From Opisthocomus hoazin (Eukaryota > Chordata > Aves > Opisthocomiformes > Opisthocomidae), in the NCBI RefSeq assembly GCF_030867145.1, contig NC_134421.1, forward strand, positions 27,535,979 through 27,599,978: DNA of 64,000 nucleotides, read 5' to 3'. The notes under the pieces were generated by a model that made no database searches, was not told the origin of the DNA, and saw only the letters and a program-made list of their open reading frames with translations. The stretch's first letter is position 1. Each line of letters starts with the position of its first letter. Below, piece after piece: positions 27,035 through 41,151 of the stretch. The translations under genes were made by a program, and so were the position numbers.

Positions 27035-30000
27035 AACAAATACAATGCAAATACAGAAAGATAACTTTTTGTTCAAAAGGATAAACACAGTTTTCCCAAA
27101 TAGCTGGACAGAGATAACATATCTGCCTTATGCTTATCACCAGACAAGGATGAACTAATATAAGGACCTGGAAGGGGTGAAGCAACAACAACAAAAGAAA
27201 ATTGAGCTGGAGGCCCAAATTAGATCTAAAAAGCTTTCCAGCTGAGGAGGGGCACAGAGTTCATGCACAGATAAACTCTTTACATGGAGAAGTGTTGCTA
27301 TTTCTGTGCAAACACTGAAGAGCCTTTCTACCCAAAATGAAGGGCAGCTTGCATCCAGTTAATATTAATTTTCTTTAATTTCTCCATTCTGCACAACCTT
27401 TAGGATAGGTCAGCCTTCTGCTAGGCAGGCTGAAAAATGTCACAGCTATTCTGACATCAATTCTCAGAGTCAGCCTTTTATTGCCTGTCATCAGGGAAAG
27501 CCTACCCAATCTACAGTAACCAAGAAAGTGCGCTCTCAGCCTTCTGAGATCAGAGTGGTGTTCTCTTTTGTCTAAGGGTATTCCACTATCTCCTCTCCCA
27601 GTGGAGCTCACCCTTGCCTAAGACTCCCACTCCTGTATCTGTCAGAAGTTAAACTATTAAAAGTATGCCATCTGAAAATACAGTTCACATCAGTCATGCC
27701 TATCTTCTCATTAGGAAGTCACAGGACCCTTTTTAGTCCCTGAAAGTCCTGCATGCCCTACAACAATTAGTTCAGTCTTTAGGAAGCAACAGAGCAAGAA
27801 GTGAGGAAGAACTTGATACTGGGAAGTTTTCTTATTCCTCATATGTTCACCGGGAGAAAAGAAAAATGGCATTTTCAGGAGGCCAAGAGTGCTGTTGGGC
27901 TGGAGGGAATCCACAGCCATTCATATCACTGAGGTGGAAAGTTTGGCATGCTTGAGAGGAAACCTTCAACAACGCAAGGCTTAGCAGCAGCTGGCGCTGG
28001 GAGCAGCTCGGAGGGCAAGCAGGCACCAGCAGAAGCTCCACCTGCCCCACAAGGCCCACTTTCATATCTCCTGTAAAGGCAGACACAAGTAATGGAAGAC
28101 AACTGAACAGGTGAATCTGCTGGATGCTAATTACCAAAAAAATACAGCTCTGCAGTCATTCCATGGAACAAATAGATAAAGATAAAACGTTGTCATGTGT
28201 TCATTAATTTGAATAAACAAGTAAGCAGACAGAAGAATATTTTAAAACAAGGATTCTCAACTGGAAAGTGTCATGCTTTACTGGCAATAATACACAGTGT
28301 AAAAATCATGTATGTACTGTTTTTCTAGAGGACTATGTCAGCTTTATCTGTACTATGCTACGGAAACCAAGAGTACAATGGCAAGACACTCCAGTTGAGT
28401 TTAGATAACAGGAACCAAGTAGACCTGCTCAAAAGAGTTGCAGGAGCAACAGATTCATCAGTGGTGAAGGATCCGCAGTATCCCTGAAGCAGTGTGAGGA
28501 TGACTTTGGATCCAGTCAAGAGTGGAACCATGCCAGTCTTTTTTCAATTGAGGATCAGCTACAGACAATTTAAGAATCACTGTTAACCCACCCATTACTG
28601 CCATCAGCAGTGGAACTACAACAGCAGGAGCTCTTATAAATTTTATGAAAATTCTCCCTGGCAATATAAAGACACGCTCTTAGCAAAGCTGGCAAAACAT
28701 ATTAAAGCCATCTCCCTCACAATTACTCCTAGCCTAGTAAAGCTACATGAAAGAATTACTGAACACTCAGTAGAAAGTTAGTCGAGGAAATTTGGCATGG
28801 AAACACTTAAGGAAAAAATACACAATAGAGCAGATCTTGGTTACATATGTTTCAAGACAAAATCCAACATCTACTTTATTTTTCAGAGATGTGTGCACTA
28901 TCACAAGTACATTCATTTTTAGAGATCTTGCCATGAATAAACCCCATATATTATGAACATTTTCCATAAGGAGGCACTGAAAGCATGCTATCTATAAGCT
29001 AGCTATAAAAATACAGCTAATTATCTGGAAATCACCAGCATTCTTCTTTCAACTGTTAGACAGCTCAAGGTGGAGCTTATTGCAAGCTTGGAGCCTTTGA
29101 CATGAAATCTGTCTTCCAGCACTGGGGAAAAAATAAAAGAAGCACTTGTAGAAACTGCTTTTTAATATGATATCATGTTAACTGATTACATAAACCCTTC
29201 AAGTCAAGAAATGGTTTAGTCCCCCACATCATGATGAAACCATCTAGTGGAAATTGTATTTATTTTTCTTATAGGTACATTTCTCCTTTCCCCCTCATTC
29301 AATGTGTGCGTCTTTATGTGTGTTGTTACAGTAAGACATTTAATCAAGCCGTTTTGAAGTGGTAGAGTGGAAACAGCTGTTTCTGACAATGTGCCGATGA
29401 CATGGGGCTTAAAGCTGTCACAAGCTCCAGATTGCAAGCAGCACTAATATGTGGTTGGGATGGTAGTGACTTGCAGGTCACGGCACCTCCTTGAGGAATG
29501 CTTCTAAGCCAATCAGCTCAAGGTGGTGGCTCAAAGTCTTAAGGCTCTGGTGAGCTCTCTTTCATTTAATACTCTTGAGCTCACACTTCAAAGTGCCCTT
29601 TCTTCTCAAGAGCCAGTGGCCATATGTGGGGGTTCTAGAGCAGCTTTTTAAAGATTGGCTACTTCGAGTTCAGACTTAAAAAATTAGAAACGTAGTTCTA
29701 TTACAAAATGATGTCTTAAAATTTGAATAAAAGCTGAAGCTTAAGTCAATATCTCACATTCTTGTAAAGAATGCCAATTTAAAGAGACCTTCTGGATGAC
29801 TGATTTTTCCACAACAAAGTGAGCTTAAAGCTCACATTTTAGAGTGCCTAACAACTTCTTAAAACAATTTCCTGGTTTGTGAACATTACAAGATGTAGGG
29901 CAGCTAGAAACCATCTCTGAATACAGATTTTCCTCAGCAGTACTCCCACTTCGAATAATTACTGCATAAATGTCTTGCTGTCCAAGAAACATACACTTTC

Positions 30001-33000
30001 ATTTCTTCATGCAACTGAATCTGTTAAAATTAGACTAATGTGATTAACATACATCCAAGCCAACATTGCTAGAACAAACACATATGTGCTTCTCACAGAG
30101 AATGCTCTAAAATTATTTTGTTTTGATCATGGTAAACACACACTGTGGGAATGCATTTTCTGGAAAGTATTCAAAAACTTCCAGGGGCTAAGGAAACTAA
30201 TCACTGTAGGTTAATTATAGAGTCGAATGAGGAAAAGAGAGTCCTGTAAGAAATTATTCATAGCAAATAAAAGTAGATTCCTTCTCCAAACTGCTTCCTG
30301 GATTCTTCTCTGCCCCTTGGCTCTCCAGGGGAAAGTCAACTCTGTGAAGCCTATTTGGAAATAAATTGACACAATCTTGAGAATGCTTGCTTCTCCAGGG
30401 AAGTTTAAGACAAATGGATACCATCTCCACAGCAGCACTATATTCTACAGAAAATACCATTCTTCTGAAATCTGACTGCAAATTACTTTCATAGAGGATA
30501 AACACACACCTACTGCAAATAAGACCAATCACTATTAAGAGAATAGTTAGGTCCAAACCTGGAATATTAATACTAGCCAGATTTGTATTTTCTTTGCACA
30601 CAAGCTGCATTTCAGCTGGTGCTGCTATTGTACCAAAGTGTTTTAATTCTTTTACACCCTGCAGAATGAAGGTGCACAGTTGTTCCCTTACTAAGTATAT
30701 TTTTTTTGCAAATACTTTATTAATTGTAATAAAGCTGTTCATGTAGAAAAGAAATGGTATTTTCAGTATTTCTCAGTCCTCTCAGAATTAGTTCAATGAT
30801 GAATGAATCACCCCCAATACTACAAAAATTAAATCTTTCTATGTTTGCTTTCTTAAAAACAATGGCTTGCATGTTTCAGAGATGTTACATTTCTTCTGTA
30901 ACTGAATATTGTTTTTCTGGGGAAGTTTTTAGCCTCCTTAATAACAACTTCTATAAAAATGAATTAGTTGAATGAGAAAGTGATTCAGAGAGGAAAGCAT
31001 ATTGGCTGCTCACTGTTGTGCCCCAATCTTGAGACACTGAAATAAAAGAAGGCTTGCTTTGGAGACAAATTTGCGGAAGAGTGGAGAGAGCTGTCTGGAA
31101 AAAAAACCCACTGAAATAGGCAAGTAAGTAGCTCTGAAAGTCATAACTCAGATGGCTATTTAAACTGGACTTGGGTGTAGAAAAGCTCAGCAGAGCAGCT
31201 TCTGGATCCAAAGGGCTTATACATTGGGGAGCAGGTGACGAAGTATTGTGTATGAAGTATTGCTTCATTCCGAAAGCAACAGGAATGGTTGAGAAACCAA
31301 AGATAGCGATGCAAAAGGAAAACAAAGTGAGAATGCTGAGGACAGAATTGCGTCATGAAAGCCTAATGAGCATAAAAATTCGCTAACAATCAGTAAAAGA
31401 TTGAGCCTGTAGTATCGCTGACATCTATTATTGCTGCTAAGGATGGTATTTGATAGCAGTGATGGTATAGATATTTCACAATATGTAATATATGTAAAGA
31501 AATGGATGCAAGAGAGTGGAAATCTGAGTTTTTTGAGGTTGCACTAGCTGAGATTCTCTTAGGAGCCAGGCACGAGTCTAATTCTAAAGAATAACTGATA
31601 ATTTAGTTGTCTTGTACAGTGAATAAGAAAGGAGTTGGTAACTGAGAAATGGATCTTCAACTTGGGATCTGGAGGATTGACTGGGGAACCACAGGAGAAA
31701 AAAAAATCATGCTGAAAAAAAGCAGAGTGCCAGTTTACTTGGGATCCTGTTCCATAATTTACTAATGTCAGCTGGTACCATCCCAAGCACCAGAAGGGGG
31801 AAGGTTCTTATTAAACAGACTCTTTCAGCATTCAATTGTTCTAGGGACGAGGCTGATCCACTGCACAGAATGAGACTTCTGCGCTGCCACAGTATTCTCA
31901 TTGAAAGGGAATTTGGGAACACACCTCTTCGCAGCTAACATTAAACAGGTGGACACAAGTATACATATAGAGATGTGTATGTATATGGAATTGTATGTAT
32001 GCATGCATCTGTACATTAAACCACATTCATACATCTAGTACTTTGAATTTCCTACAAAGAAATGCTTCTAGATCATTAGTGATGGATACAAAGAAATAAA
32101 ATGAAAATCCTTCAGCACTATATTTTGCTTAAGGATATTTCTCTAGCATCTTGACTCACATATTTTTGCTGATCCTTCACGTTCATAAGACAGCGAGACG
32201 ATACACAGGCTGTATCCAAAATAAAAAATTAAACTGTAGGTATTTTCAAGCTGCGAGGACGGTTCCTGCAGGGCTCTGGACTGGGACACTGCAGTCTCTC
32301 AGACAGTACCTGGGCATACTCTGAAAAGCCGGTTGGATCAACACTAGAGAATAGTCCTGGGCATATTTAATTTACCAGTACAGATGTAGCTATGAAGTAC
32401 ATAGGATTTCACTAAATTGCATTCCATACTCCTTTGGAAAGATCAGGAGCTTCTGTCTTACAATATCTGTGTTATATTGCTTACTACATAGAAATCCACC
32501 TTGAGTGGCTTCTTTTCCTCCCACTCTGAAACTATTATGGTAAATCTGAGAGTTCATAGTAAGAAAAACTACATACATAACCACTTCTGGTTTTACTTTC
32601 ATTCTTGAGAGATTGCCCTTGTACTGTTGACAGACAGTTGATGCTGGCATTGAAAATGGATACAACTTTCCCACTCTGCATCTTTAAAATGTTTCTTAAA
32701 AGTCATGAAACATATGCGTATTTTGCTTAGCAAGAAAGTTAAACTTTATCATCTTGAACACAAAAGTGAAAATATCTCTTAAAGAAAGCTGAACAGCAGT
32801 ACCTATTAGATTTAACTTAAGCCAACCAAAAGTCAGATGAAAGTTGCTATAATATGTAACTGTTTTGATGATCTCCTGCAGAAAGAATATTTTGCTCTGC
32901 ATGTGTAAAGCTTGCAAGCAATACCTAGAAATACCTAACTTTTAAAGTGCCTCTTCCATGCGCTAGAAGCCCTCAGTCAATTCCAAAGCTCTCTGAGAAA

Positions 33001-34257
33001 CCTCACACATATAACCATATTCATATATGGTCATATAAGAATAAATATATTTCTGAGTTTCTGAGAAAGATTTTGAGAGCCCAATGAACCACAGACAATA
33101 GAAGAGGAACTGTACCAACTTTGAGGCAACTGAGGGAATTCTTTCAACATTAAGGTATCCGCTCAGAGAAAAACAAAAATTCTTGCACCTGAAAGCACAA
33201 GGAATCCCAAAGTCTAAATTGTTATCTCACAAAGTGTGAGTTAAAAAAATACATAGACTTTGGAGAGGTTTTTTTTAAGAGATGGTGTGAAAGTGCATAA
33301 TTTCATATAAACAAGTTATTTTGGATTATATTTTGTTAGCTCGTTTTGAGTTTTAGCCGATGTTGGTTTTGATTCTTAGATCTGAAAACTCTTTCATTTT
33401 AATCCTGTATTTTTAATTTTATTTTTTCACATGGGTAGGTTATTTTTATTTATTTTTGACTGAACTTGCTAACTTGTATCCTCAAATTTGGCACTATAGA
33501 CTTCTGTGACAGGAATGTGTTCTAAATTTGACTTATTGCACAGCCAAAGTATTAGGTATTTACAATAAATTCTGCCCCATTTATATTCATGAATGTTTTT
33601 TACCCAAAATATGAAGGTAATTGAAAAGAAATACAACATTCAGTAAAAAATGGTAAAAAGAAAATGTTTTATTTCTTTAGTTCCTGATGCAATAAAATTG
33701 GAAATGAGTTTTTCTTTTTAAAAAGGGTCTATCACATACTCCTACACATTTCTGCTTCAAGGAATAAGCTTTTCTTTGCCAGTATACAACCACCTCGGAG
33801 GTCAATATGTCTGAGGTAAAATCACCTTTAAGTTTGAACAACAATGTTTGCCAGAAGTTCATGACAGAGGAAAAGGCACAAATTTATTATTTAAAATGCC
33901 TTAAACAGTGGATCACAGAATAGCCTCTCATTTTCTTTTACTAGTGAAAATAGATGGCATTAGGAGAGCTTTCCCAATGTAACACATTTAAAGGTAGGTA
34001 AATAAATCTAAATCTAGAAATCTTTTCCATGTTAGCCAAGTAAGACACCTCACTGAGGTAACTGGAAAAGTATAGTGATTGGTTCGACAACTGAACGGCT
34101 TTATCTGACTATCCAATACTTAACCATTAAAAGAACATACATAATACAGGTCAAGAAATTAAATGCTCCAGCAAGAAGTTTCTCCTTGACACAAAGGGTT
34201 CAGCACTGTAGCACGTGCATCAACTGAAGTAATGGATATCATTAAGAAGGTACTTAC

Positions 34258-34321
34258 GTTAGGCCTTAATCCTGCTGCCATTTCATAATACTTCTCGGCT
34301 TCTTCATTGAGACTGGCTTGT
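34258..34321 (-). CDS. TMTC2: TMTC2 coding exon, penultimate (64 bp)
   Basis: This short exon opens after the acceptor ...tcctggtag. Its first base, A, completes the Arg codon carried from the exon at 41037. It then encodes 21 residues (QASLNEEAEKYYEMAAGLRP plus N) and stops in phase 0 at a strong donor, gtaagtac. The sequence is the second half of a TPR: E-A-E-K-Y-Y with A-A-x-L-R-P-N closing the repeat. Together with FNAAHMLR from the previous exon it makes one full repeat. Substitutions against the human protein as I recall it are conservative at most positions, apart from Gly for Arg in AAGLRP. The frame and phase chain is exact, so a processed pseudogene is excluded. Confidence 0.94.
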
Positions 34322-37300
34322 CTACCAGGACAGAAAAAAGCAATATAGTTACACCTCATTTTCCTTGGGTTAAAAAAGAAGCCATACTTAAAGAAGTATA
34401 ACTAAAAACAAAATACTGCAACTTCTCCCCACCATTTAAGGATATTAATGCACAAAATATGTCAATCTAAAATAATTTGTTGTGATTCAGAATGTCCTTT
34501 ATCACAAATCCTCTTTGTGTACCTGATTTTCTTTTTGCTTCTGAAATTATATTCGTACACAGTGGACACAAATGCAGAAGGCCAGACACTCATCTGAAGC
34601 AAAACCAGAGACATACCAGTGTTCACCAGATGAAAATCTGGCTCGTTTTTTGTAATTAGTCATGCTTTAACAGTAAATTATGAAGCTGTAGATTATACAA
34701 TAATGCAGTTCCTTTCTTTGTGCCTCCTCAAAAACACTATAATTCTAGACAATAAAAAATAGAAAATCAGAGAATACAATGATTTCTCAAAAATAAGTTT
34801 CCATGATTCAGGGAATTCATTCCAAAAAGAGAGTTCCCAGTCTGAGAGGGGATTTAAACTTAGATCTCGTATCCCAGGGGAATAAGACGAGTTTCTGGGT
34901 ACCTGAAGCACTATCAGCTGACCTCTTTTCCTTACTAATATAGATGGTATCTAAATTTTCCTAGTAATTTAACTTTTATTTCTTCTCCTGAGTTACCAGT
35001 TTAATGCCTTAAAATTAAAATGCAACATGCTGCCAAAGGAATCCAAACACATTTTGGTCTCAGCAGACACTTTTTATCTCTGCTTTCAAACTCCTCTCTT
35101 CTCCTTTTGACTCCAGCTTCTTAATTTCCCTCCAACTATGCCTTTTGTCTGCTGGCCCAATGAATGCCAGTTGATCACATACACGTCATGAGAAAAATCA
35201 TAAATATGTAAGAACAACCAAGCAGGACTATCAGGCAGGTTATGTATCTTCTGCTAAAGTTATTTGCTTCTTTTTTTTCTATGAAGAGTTAGGTCCCTTA
35301 ATAGAAGAGTTAGGGCAAGAGATCTCCAGCATATTTGTGTTTGTTATGTGATGACAGATGCATCTCTTTGATACAGGATGGAAAAATTAGAAAACAAGGA
35401 TAACGTTCAGTAGGGTTGGTTAGGTCTCTTTTTCTTTTTCTTCTGCTTCCAAGAACAGTTACTAGTTCATCGAGTTTCAATCAACTGAGCACTTGTGTCT
35501 GGAGATTTTAGCTTGTTCATTACACGAGCTTTTACATGTATTGCTATTCAGTGATCAAATCGTATTCTGATTTTATGTTCCCATCCACCAAATTTTAAAC
35601 ATTAGCCACATAATACATGATAGGCAATTAATCCCAATCAACACATTTTGACAGTTATTGGTCTTGGGAGGAGAAAGGGAGGAAGCATAATCCCTTTGAA
35701 GTTCCTCACATAATTCACATGCAAGCTGAAACCACTTCCTGACTAACAATTTGCCAAGAAGAACCTGGCTTATACCTGTTAACTGTTTTAAATTACTTTG
35801 CACATGTATCATCGACTCGGTGGTTGCAGTGGTTAGAAACGACTGAATGTCTAAAAATATTCATTTAACCTGCTTCTGAATCACTCCTGCTGGGCATTAG
35901 TAGCACTTGAAACGACTAAAAAAAAAAAAAATCTCACACTTTCAAACCTCAGGATTTACTACACAGCACATAAAACGAAACATGCCACAGAGCTATTTTT
36001 TTTTCCTGTTTGCACAAAACTGTCAGAAAACTAAGCATTTTTGAATGTGGTGAAATTCTGTACAATAAACAAAGTGCCTTACCCAGAAGGCAGATACAGA
36101 CAGTACACTTCACCTCCAAAAAGTGTTGTTGGCATGTGAACATGGAACAAATTAAAATCCTGTTCCCTTTTAGCCTAGTGGAAACACGTGGCCTGCTTTC
36201 CTCCTCCCACATGTACATCTTGAAACACGGATCATTAATTCCTAAGTTGAAATCAGTTTGAATTTACAGTTCTCCATTAAAAACGGTTTATTAGAAATGA
36301 AGGCACACCACACTAATCTGGTCAGGAAAATGCCAGTTCCATTTCTGGGTCATTCAGCAGCAGTTAAGATCCAGCAGAATTCTGGTTCCCATTTTCACTG
36401 GAAATCTAAAGTAGAAATTAATTATGTTAAGCCCTGGAATGTCTTTCCCTTGAGGCAAATTAAAGGTATAAAGGTAGGAAATTGCAGTAACCTTATGCCA
36501 CTGAGCAGTAAAGGGCTCTGGATCAATGTCAAACAATGGAAGGACACTACTAAAGGAAACATAATTCACATTAGAGTAAAACATTAGATAAAATGTTGAT
36601 AATAAAACAGAAAGGAAGGAAAGCAAGCAAAGAGAAGTTTGGAAGACAGAATCATTTTCATCGTTACAAATGTATTTCCACCAGCCTAAATCTTTTCATG
36701 AGGACTGACCTTGAAAATAGATCTGATTTCCCCCATTAACATCTAGCATTCAATCTTGTTTTCAGGGACAAAAACGTCTCCTCTTATCTTTCTCACAGAT
36801 CTTTTAACCTGAGCCTCTACACCTATCAGTTCCCTGTATTTTGTTCCAGCTGACTGCCAGTGACGCCTCACAAATGTGCTTGACAACACATCGCTCTTAG
36901 GTTCTCCTGACACCCAGTTATATTCACCTCCCATTCATTTTGAATCTTTATGTTGATCAGTGGAAAAAATATTACTTTAAGAGACAAACACCATGAGAGA
37001 CTCATTTAGATACATAAACATGTGAATGTGAAAGAGCAATTTTTAACCTGCCTATTGCTTGGCATAAGGCTTCAGACTATTGATAATTTTTTTCAGGTGA
37101 AATCATGGATGTAACTCCAGCTATAAAGAAGTTCTCTCTCTCAATATTTTAAAATATTGGATGTTAATACTCAGCATTCTTCATGAACCTTTTTCTGTCA
37201 CAACAAAATCATAATCAGATTCCATACATTTAATCTTTCATCCACATTTTTTGTTTTTAAAATTTACATAGAGTCATAGTTCCAACATTTACATAGACTA

Positions 37301-40300
37301 CATGCTTTGACATACATACATATATATATTTAAGTACATGGACAGTAATTCAAGAAAGAATAAAATCTGTTTAAACAATAATGTAGGGTGAACTTGTGCC
37401 TACGAGACTGTGCCAGCAGCTACGCTCCATGTTCCAACAGTCGGTGCACTATGGAGAGCCAAAATACTCTCACCGAAAAACAGAGACCAGATCAAGTAGT
37501 ATTGCTCTAATTTAGACTTCCGTTTTCAAATAGCCAATAAACATGCTATAACTTCATGTAATATGAGTGTTTCCCAGGACAACCCACTCACAGAAGTGTG
37601 AAAAAACCAATTGTTCCTACGAAATGTGCTTTTAAGCAAAGCTCTTCTTCTTATGTTTGTTTTCATTTGGAGACAACACGAAGCTCTTTTCCTGTTTCTA
37701 ATTAGGACGGTGGTGCCACCACACTGCCATTCCTCATTCTAAAAGTAATCATCCCCTAGAACACAAGAAACCTATCTCACGGCAACTCACCTCTGTATAC
37801 AACTAAAAAGTGAAACTTAGCACTGTTAATACATGATTCAGACACTGAAGCTGCAGCCACCATATGGCATTACAAATACCTGCTTCACTACGATCCATTA
37901 AAATGTATCTAGCTTTGCTGAAAGGCTTCAAACTGCTATAAGCAAGAGCATAGCAAATATTACAAAAATAAAACACATGACCAGTTACTGTTTTAAGAAG
38001 AACCACCCAAACAGCTACATGACCCTTGAATGAAGCTGTCTGGAAAATAAATTTGTTGAGAAACCAAATTTTACAGGAAAGTACTATGCAAGTTAAAATC
38101 TACCAGACTGTTGCAAAGAAATTAATTACTTTCATCCCATTTCTCACCCCTGTTGCAGATGACTTTATTCATCTGGCATTGCATTATCAGGCTCCTATAG
38201 AAGTCATCTAGGCAAAAAATTAATAACTATGTGTAATTAGGAACAGGGAGGTCTCTCAATAATGCAAACAGAACTAACTCAGGGTGTGGTTTTTTTTGTG
38301 ACTTCAGCTTCAGATTTAGTCACAAAGAGAGGAAGTAAACAGTTTTGGAATACTTGACAGAAGGAGCAGAAGTCCTTCGTGTGACTGCTAAACTGAGAAG
38401 AGGTTACCTATAAATACAGCTACTGCATTTGGACACAATTAACAATTCTGTTGCAAATTTAAGAAAAACTCGCACCATTCCAGTTAAAATTTTCAAAACT
38501 TTTTAGTTTATATTTAAGTTGCATTTTAATTTAAACATTTTCCTCAGAGAGCAAAGGGATAAAAAAAAGGAAAATATTTTACCACTACAGTAGAAAATTA
38601 AATTGGATCTGGGGAGAATGTTGTGATTGTTTTCCATCCAAAGCAGTTGTAACCCAAATTTGAAAGAATTTGCCTACAATTCTGAAGAAATGTCTGCATG
38701 TTTCTGAATCTCGTGACACTCCTTGGGCTAACAGTGGAAACAGCAGTATGAGAGGAGGGAAAGATGATTAATTTTTAATTCAACAGTACATCACTGAACA
38801 GAATATTTGGTCTGAAAAAAAAATACTAGAATTTACACAAAAATCTAAGTTGTTGTTATTACCTCCCAATCATTTGGGACTCCCTGCATCATCCACATTT
38901 TTGTCAATTTCTGTCTCTTAGACCACAACACATCTTTAAAATTTACCCCTTCTCTCTCAGAACAGTCAATTCACTTCCACGCCCTGTGAACTTCTACAAT
39001 GTATCTTCTACCTCACAGCTATGCAGTCCGTTCAAAACTTACTCACTTACCAGTCAGTTTTTATAGCTCTCTACGGTACCTAAAGAGCAGTTGGTCACAT
39101 ACATAAAACTATTATATTTAATAATTTCAGCCTTTCATTTATGACTGTCTTTAGCATCCACAGTTTCCAGTTGTGTCACTCTATGCCGGTCTGAGTACTC
39201 CCTTCTTTCCTTCCTCCTTTGTGTCTTGGTATTTGCTTTCCTCTTTGAATCACCTCAGTTCTCCATGATTCTAATCATCTTGAAATTCAGCTGCTTCTGA
39301 AGTCCCACAGACTCATGAGGGATTTGTAGCTGCTGTGTCTTACTGTATGAATACACATTCCCCGTGTCCAACAGCTACTATGTAAGCAATATATTGAATA
39401 AATTGATAAGTAAAGCAGTGAACAAAGGCAGATAAGAGAATCATAACCTTTTAGCAAAAATTAGTCAGATCATAACACATGTTGTTTTAAGCAAATAATT
39501 AGCAGCACTGAATTTAACTTTGCCACCCTGACTCTTGCTAAATCCTTCAGACCACTTTAGACTCCCAGAGCATATTAGGAAGACATTATGATCTTCCACA
39601 ATGGAAGCTGAGTATTTAAGTGAAAAATTAGACCTACTGGGTATCCCAAAGGAGCACAGTTGGATTCTAGCTAAACTAAATCACCAGGCCTTTTTTTGTT
39701 TTTAAGCACTTTGATTTGGTGGGGCTTTTGAGTTTTTTTTAAAGGTTTTATTTTTCTTGCTTACAGCTAAAATAGAGAATGCAGTTTTGAATCACTGAGC
39801 TCAGTGCTGGTCAAAACCTCCTCAAATGTCTCCACTCCCACCCAGATCAAGCAGGGTAACGATGGCTGATGTAGAGTACAGCAGCACAGCTCTTACTGTA
39901 AGAGTGAAAAAATACTCATATCCCAATGTAAAGATGTGTCTTCAAGAGCTGGGATGCTTCATTCAGTGCTCACAGAGGAAGTAAGAGATTTGTTAAACCT
40001 ATTCCAAAAATAGTATTGACCTACGCCAACACATTTTAAAATGCCCATAATCACACCATTAAACCATCTCCCACAACATACTCACTGAAACTGGGAGTCT
40101 GACACACTTTATACTCTTCTGGATTCAGCCTAACTCGTTATGCTTCTGTCTGTGAATTTATTTCATCAATATAAATGTTTCAAATAACTGAATTCTGTCT
40201 TGAGAGGTATCATTCAGAAAATAATCAGGGGGAAGGGAAAGATCCTTAAAACCACTCATACACCCATGGCAGGTCAAACTATTGTTTACCAGTGAAACAT

Positions 40301-41036
40301 TTGTCTTGGTTTCCAAACTAGAAGCAGTGAAAGCTATTTCTCAACGGATGTTTTGGGGCTTATTTCAAAATCCAGGTATAGAAACCTTCATTTTGAAACA
40401 TGGGTCACTTGACCGAAGCCAATTCTACCTTCTCTTTAATACTGTTTTCTTTCTCTTTCATTTTGCGTTCTAAATGTTAGAAGTATAAACAGCCAAGTGA
40501 GATATCTTCATCAGAAAAATTATCTCCATAATTGTTTTGTGCTAATGCAGTATTTTTTTTATTTCCTTTCCCATGCATTTTTGAAGCACAGATATAATCT
40601 AACAAAATCAACTATCCTTATAGCTGTTAAGCAGACAATAGACAATAGTTAGATAGTTATCCTAGAAATAAGTACGGAGGACACCTATTACAGTAATGTG
40701 AGTTTAATGATAACGTTCAGGCAGAAGCTTAATGTTTCTGCATATCCAGGTCTGACAGCTTTAAAAGGAAAAAAACAAGTCTAAAATTTTATTCTACTCA
40801 GACAGGAGAACAGAATTAAATGAAAGGCTACACTTTAAATCACAGATTCTGATAATATCATTAAGTGCTCCTATGAGTCTGAAAGTCATCATTAGCCTGG
40901 GAACATTTAGATTTCTAATCATTGTAGTGTTCCCTACTGATATTAAAATAAAATATGGTATTTTCAATATTGTCTAGTTACATTCAGATCAGAAATCAGG
41001 AGGAAAATTAAGTAAGGCAGATGTAAAAGCACTAAC
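34322..41036 (-). other. TMTC2: TMTC2 intron (6.7 kb)
   Basis: This intron has donor gttagt and acceptor ctggtag. I recognise no transposon in it. Its contents are AT-rich unique-looking sequence with a short ATACATATATAT tract near 37311-37330 and A-runs near 35920. No gene, RNA gene or regulatory element can be supported from sequence alone. Confidence 0.85.
37311..37330. repeat. ATACATATATAT simple repeat
   Basis: Short alternating CATA/TA tract in the 6.7-kb intron. Confidence 0.75.
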
Positions 41037-41151
41037 CTGAGCATATGGGCTGCATTGAAAACAACATCAAATTCTGTATTATCAAGCTCAGCTGCTTTTT
41101 TTGCCATCTCAGCTGCTTCTATCAGGCGGGATTCTTCTAGGAGGAACTGAC
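41037..41151 (-). CDS. TMTC2: TMTC2 coding exon, third from the 3' end
   Basis: This 115-bp exon begins after the acceptor ...gattgcag, with GT completing the Gly codon opened by the exon at 55730. It then encodes 37 residues: QFLLEESRLI, EAAEMAKKAA, ELDNTEFDVV, FNAAHML. It ends with AG of an Arg codon before the donor gttagt. Phases in and out (1 and 2) fit both neighbours exactly. The A-E-M-A-K-K-A-A-E-L-D block is the second helix of a TPR, and the following FNAAHML begins the first helix of the next repeat. From memory, human TMTC2 differs at only a few positions here, for example Ala for Ser in EESRL and Ser for Asn in LDNTE. The first in-frame Met upstream lies in intron sequence and is not a start. 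Confidence 0.95.

Larger units (their letters stand above)
12313..34257 (-). other. TMTC2: TMTC2 last intron (21.9 kb)
   Basis: This is the intron between the 64-bp exon and the last exon, with donor gtaagtac at the high end and acceptor gtaccag at the low end. It contains a short CR1 tail (13412-13588), a 1.2-kb CR1 (about 25866-27034), poly(A) and short AT repeats. Otherwise it is unannotated AT-rich DNA. Open frames in it, including one of 162 codons at 30254-30742, have no recognisable homology and no splice or promoter context. I see no nested gene or RNA gene. Confidence 0.85.

Noticed and set aside
30254..30742. 162-codon minus-strand open frame in the last TMTC2 intron
   Set aside because: No recognisable domain, no plausible splice or promoter context, and a frame this long is not surprising by chance among six frames of 64 kb.
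33008..33040. Small palindrome ACCATAT-TCAT-ATATGGT
   Set aside because: A 7-bp stem in AT-rich DNA is expected by chance.
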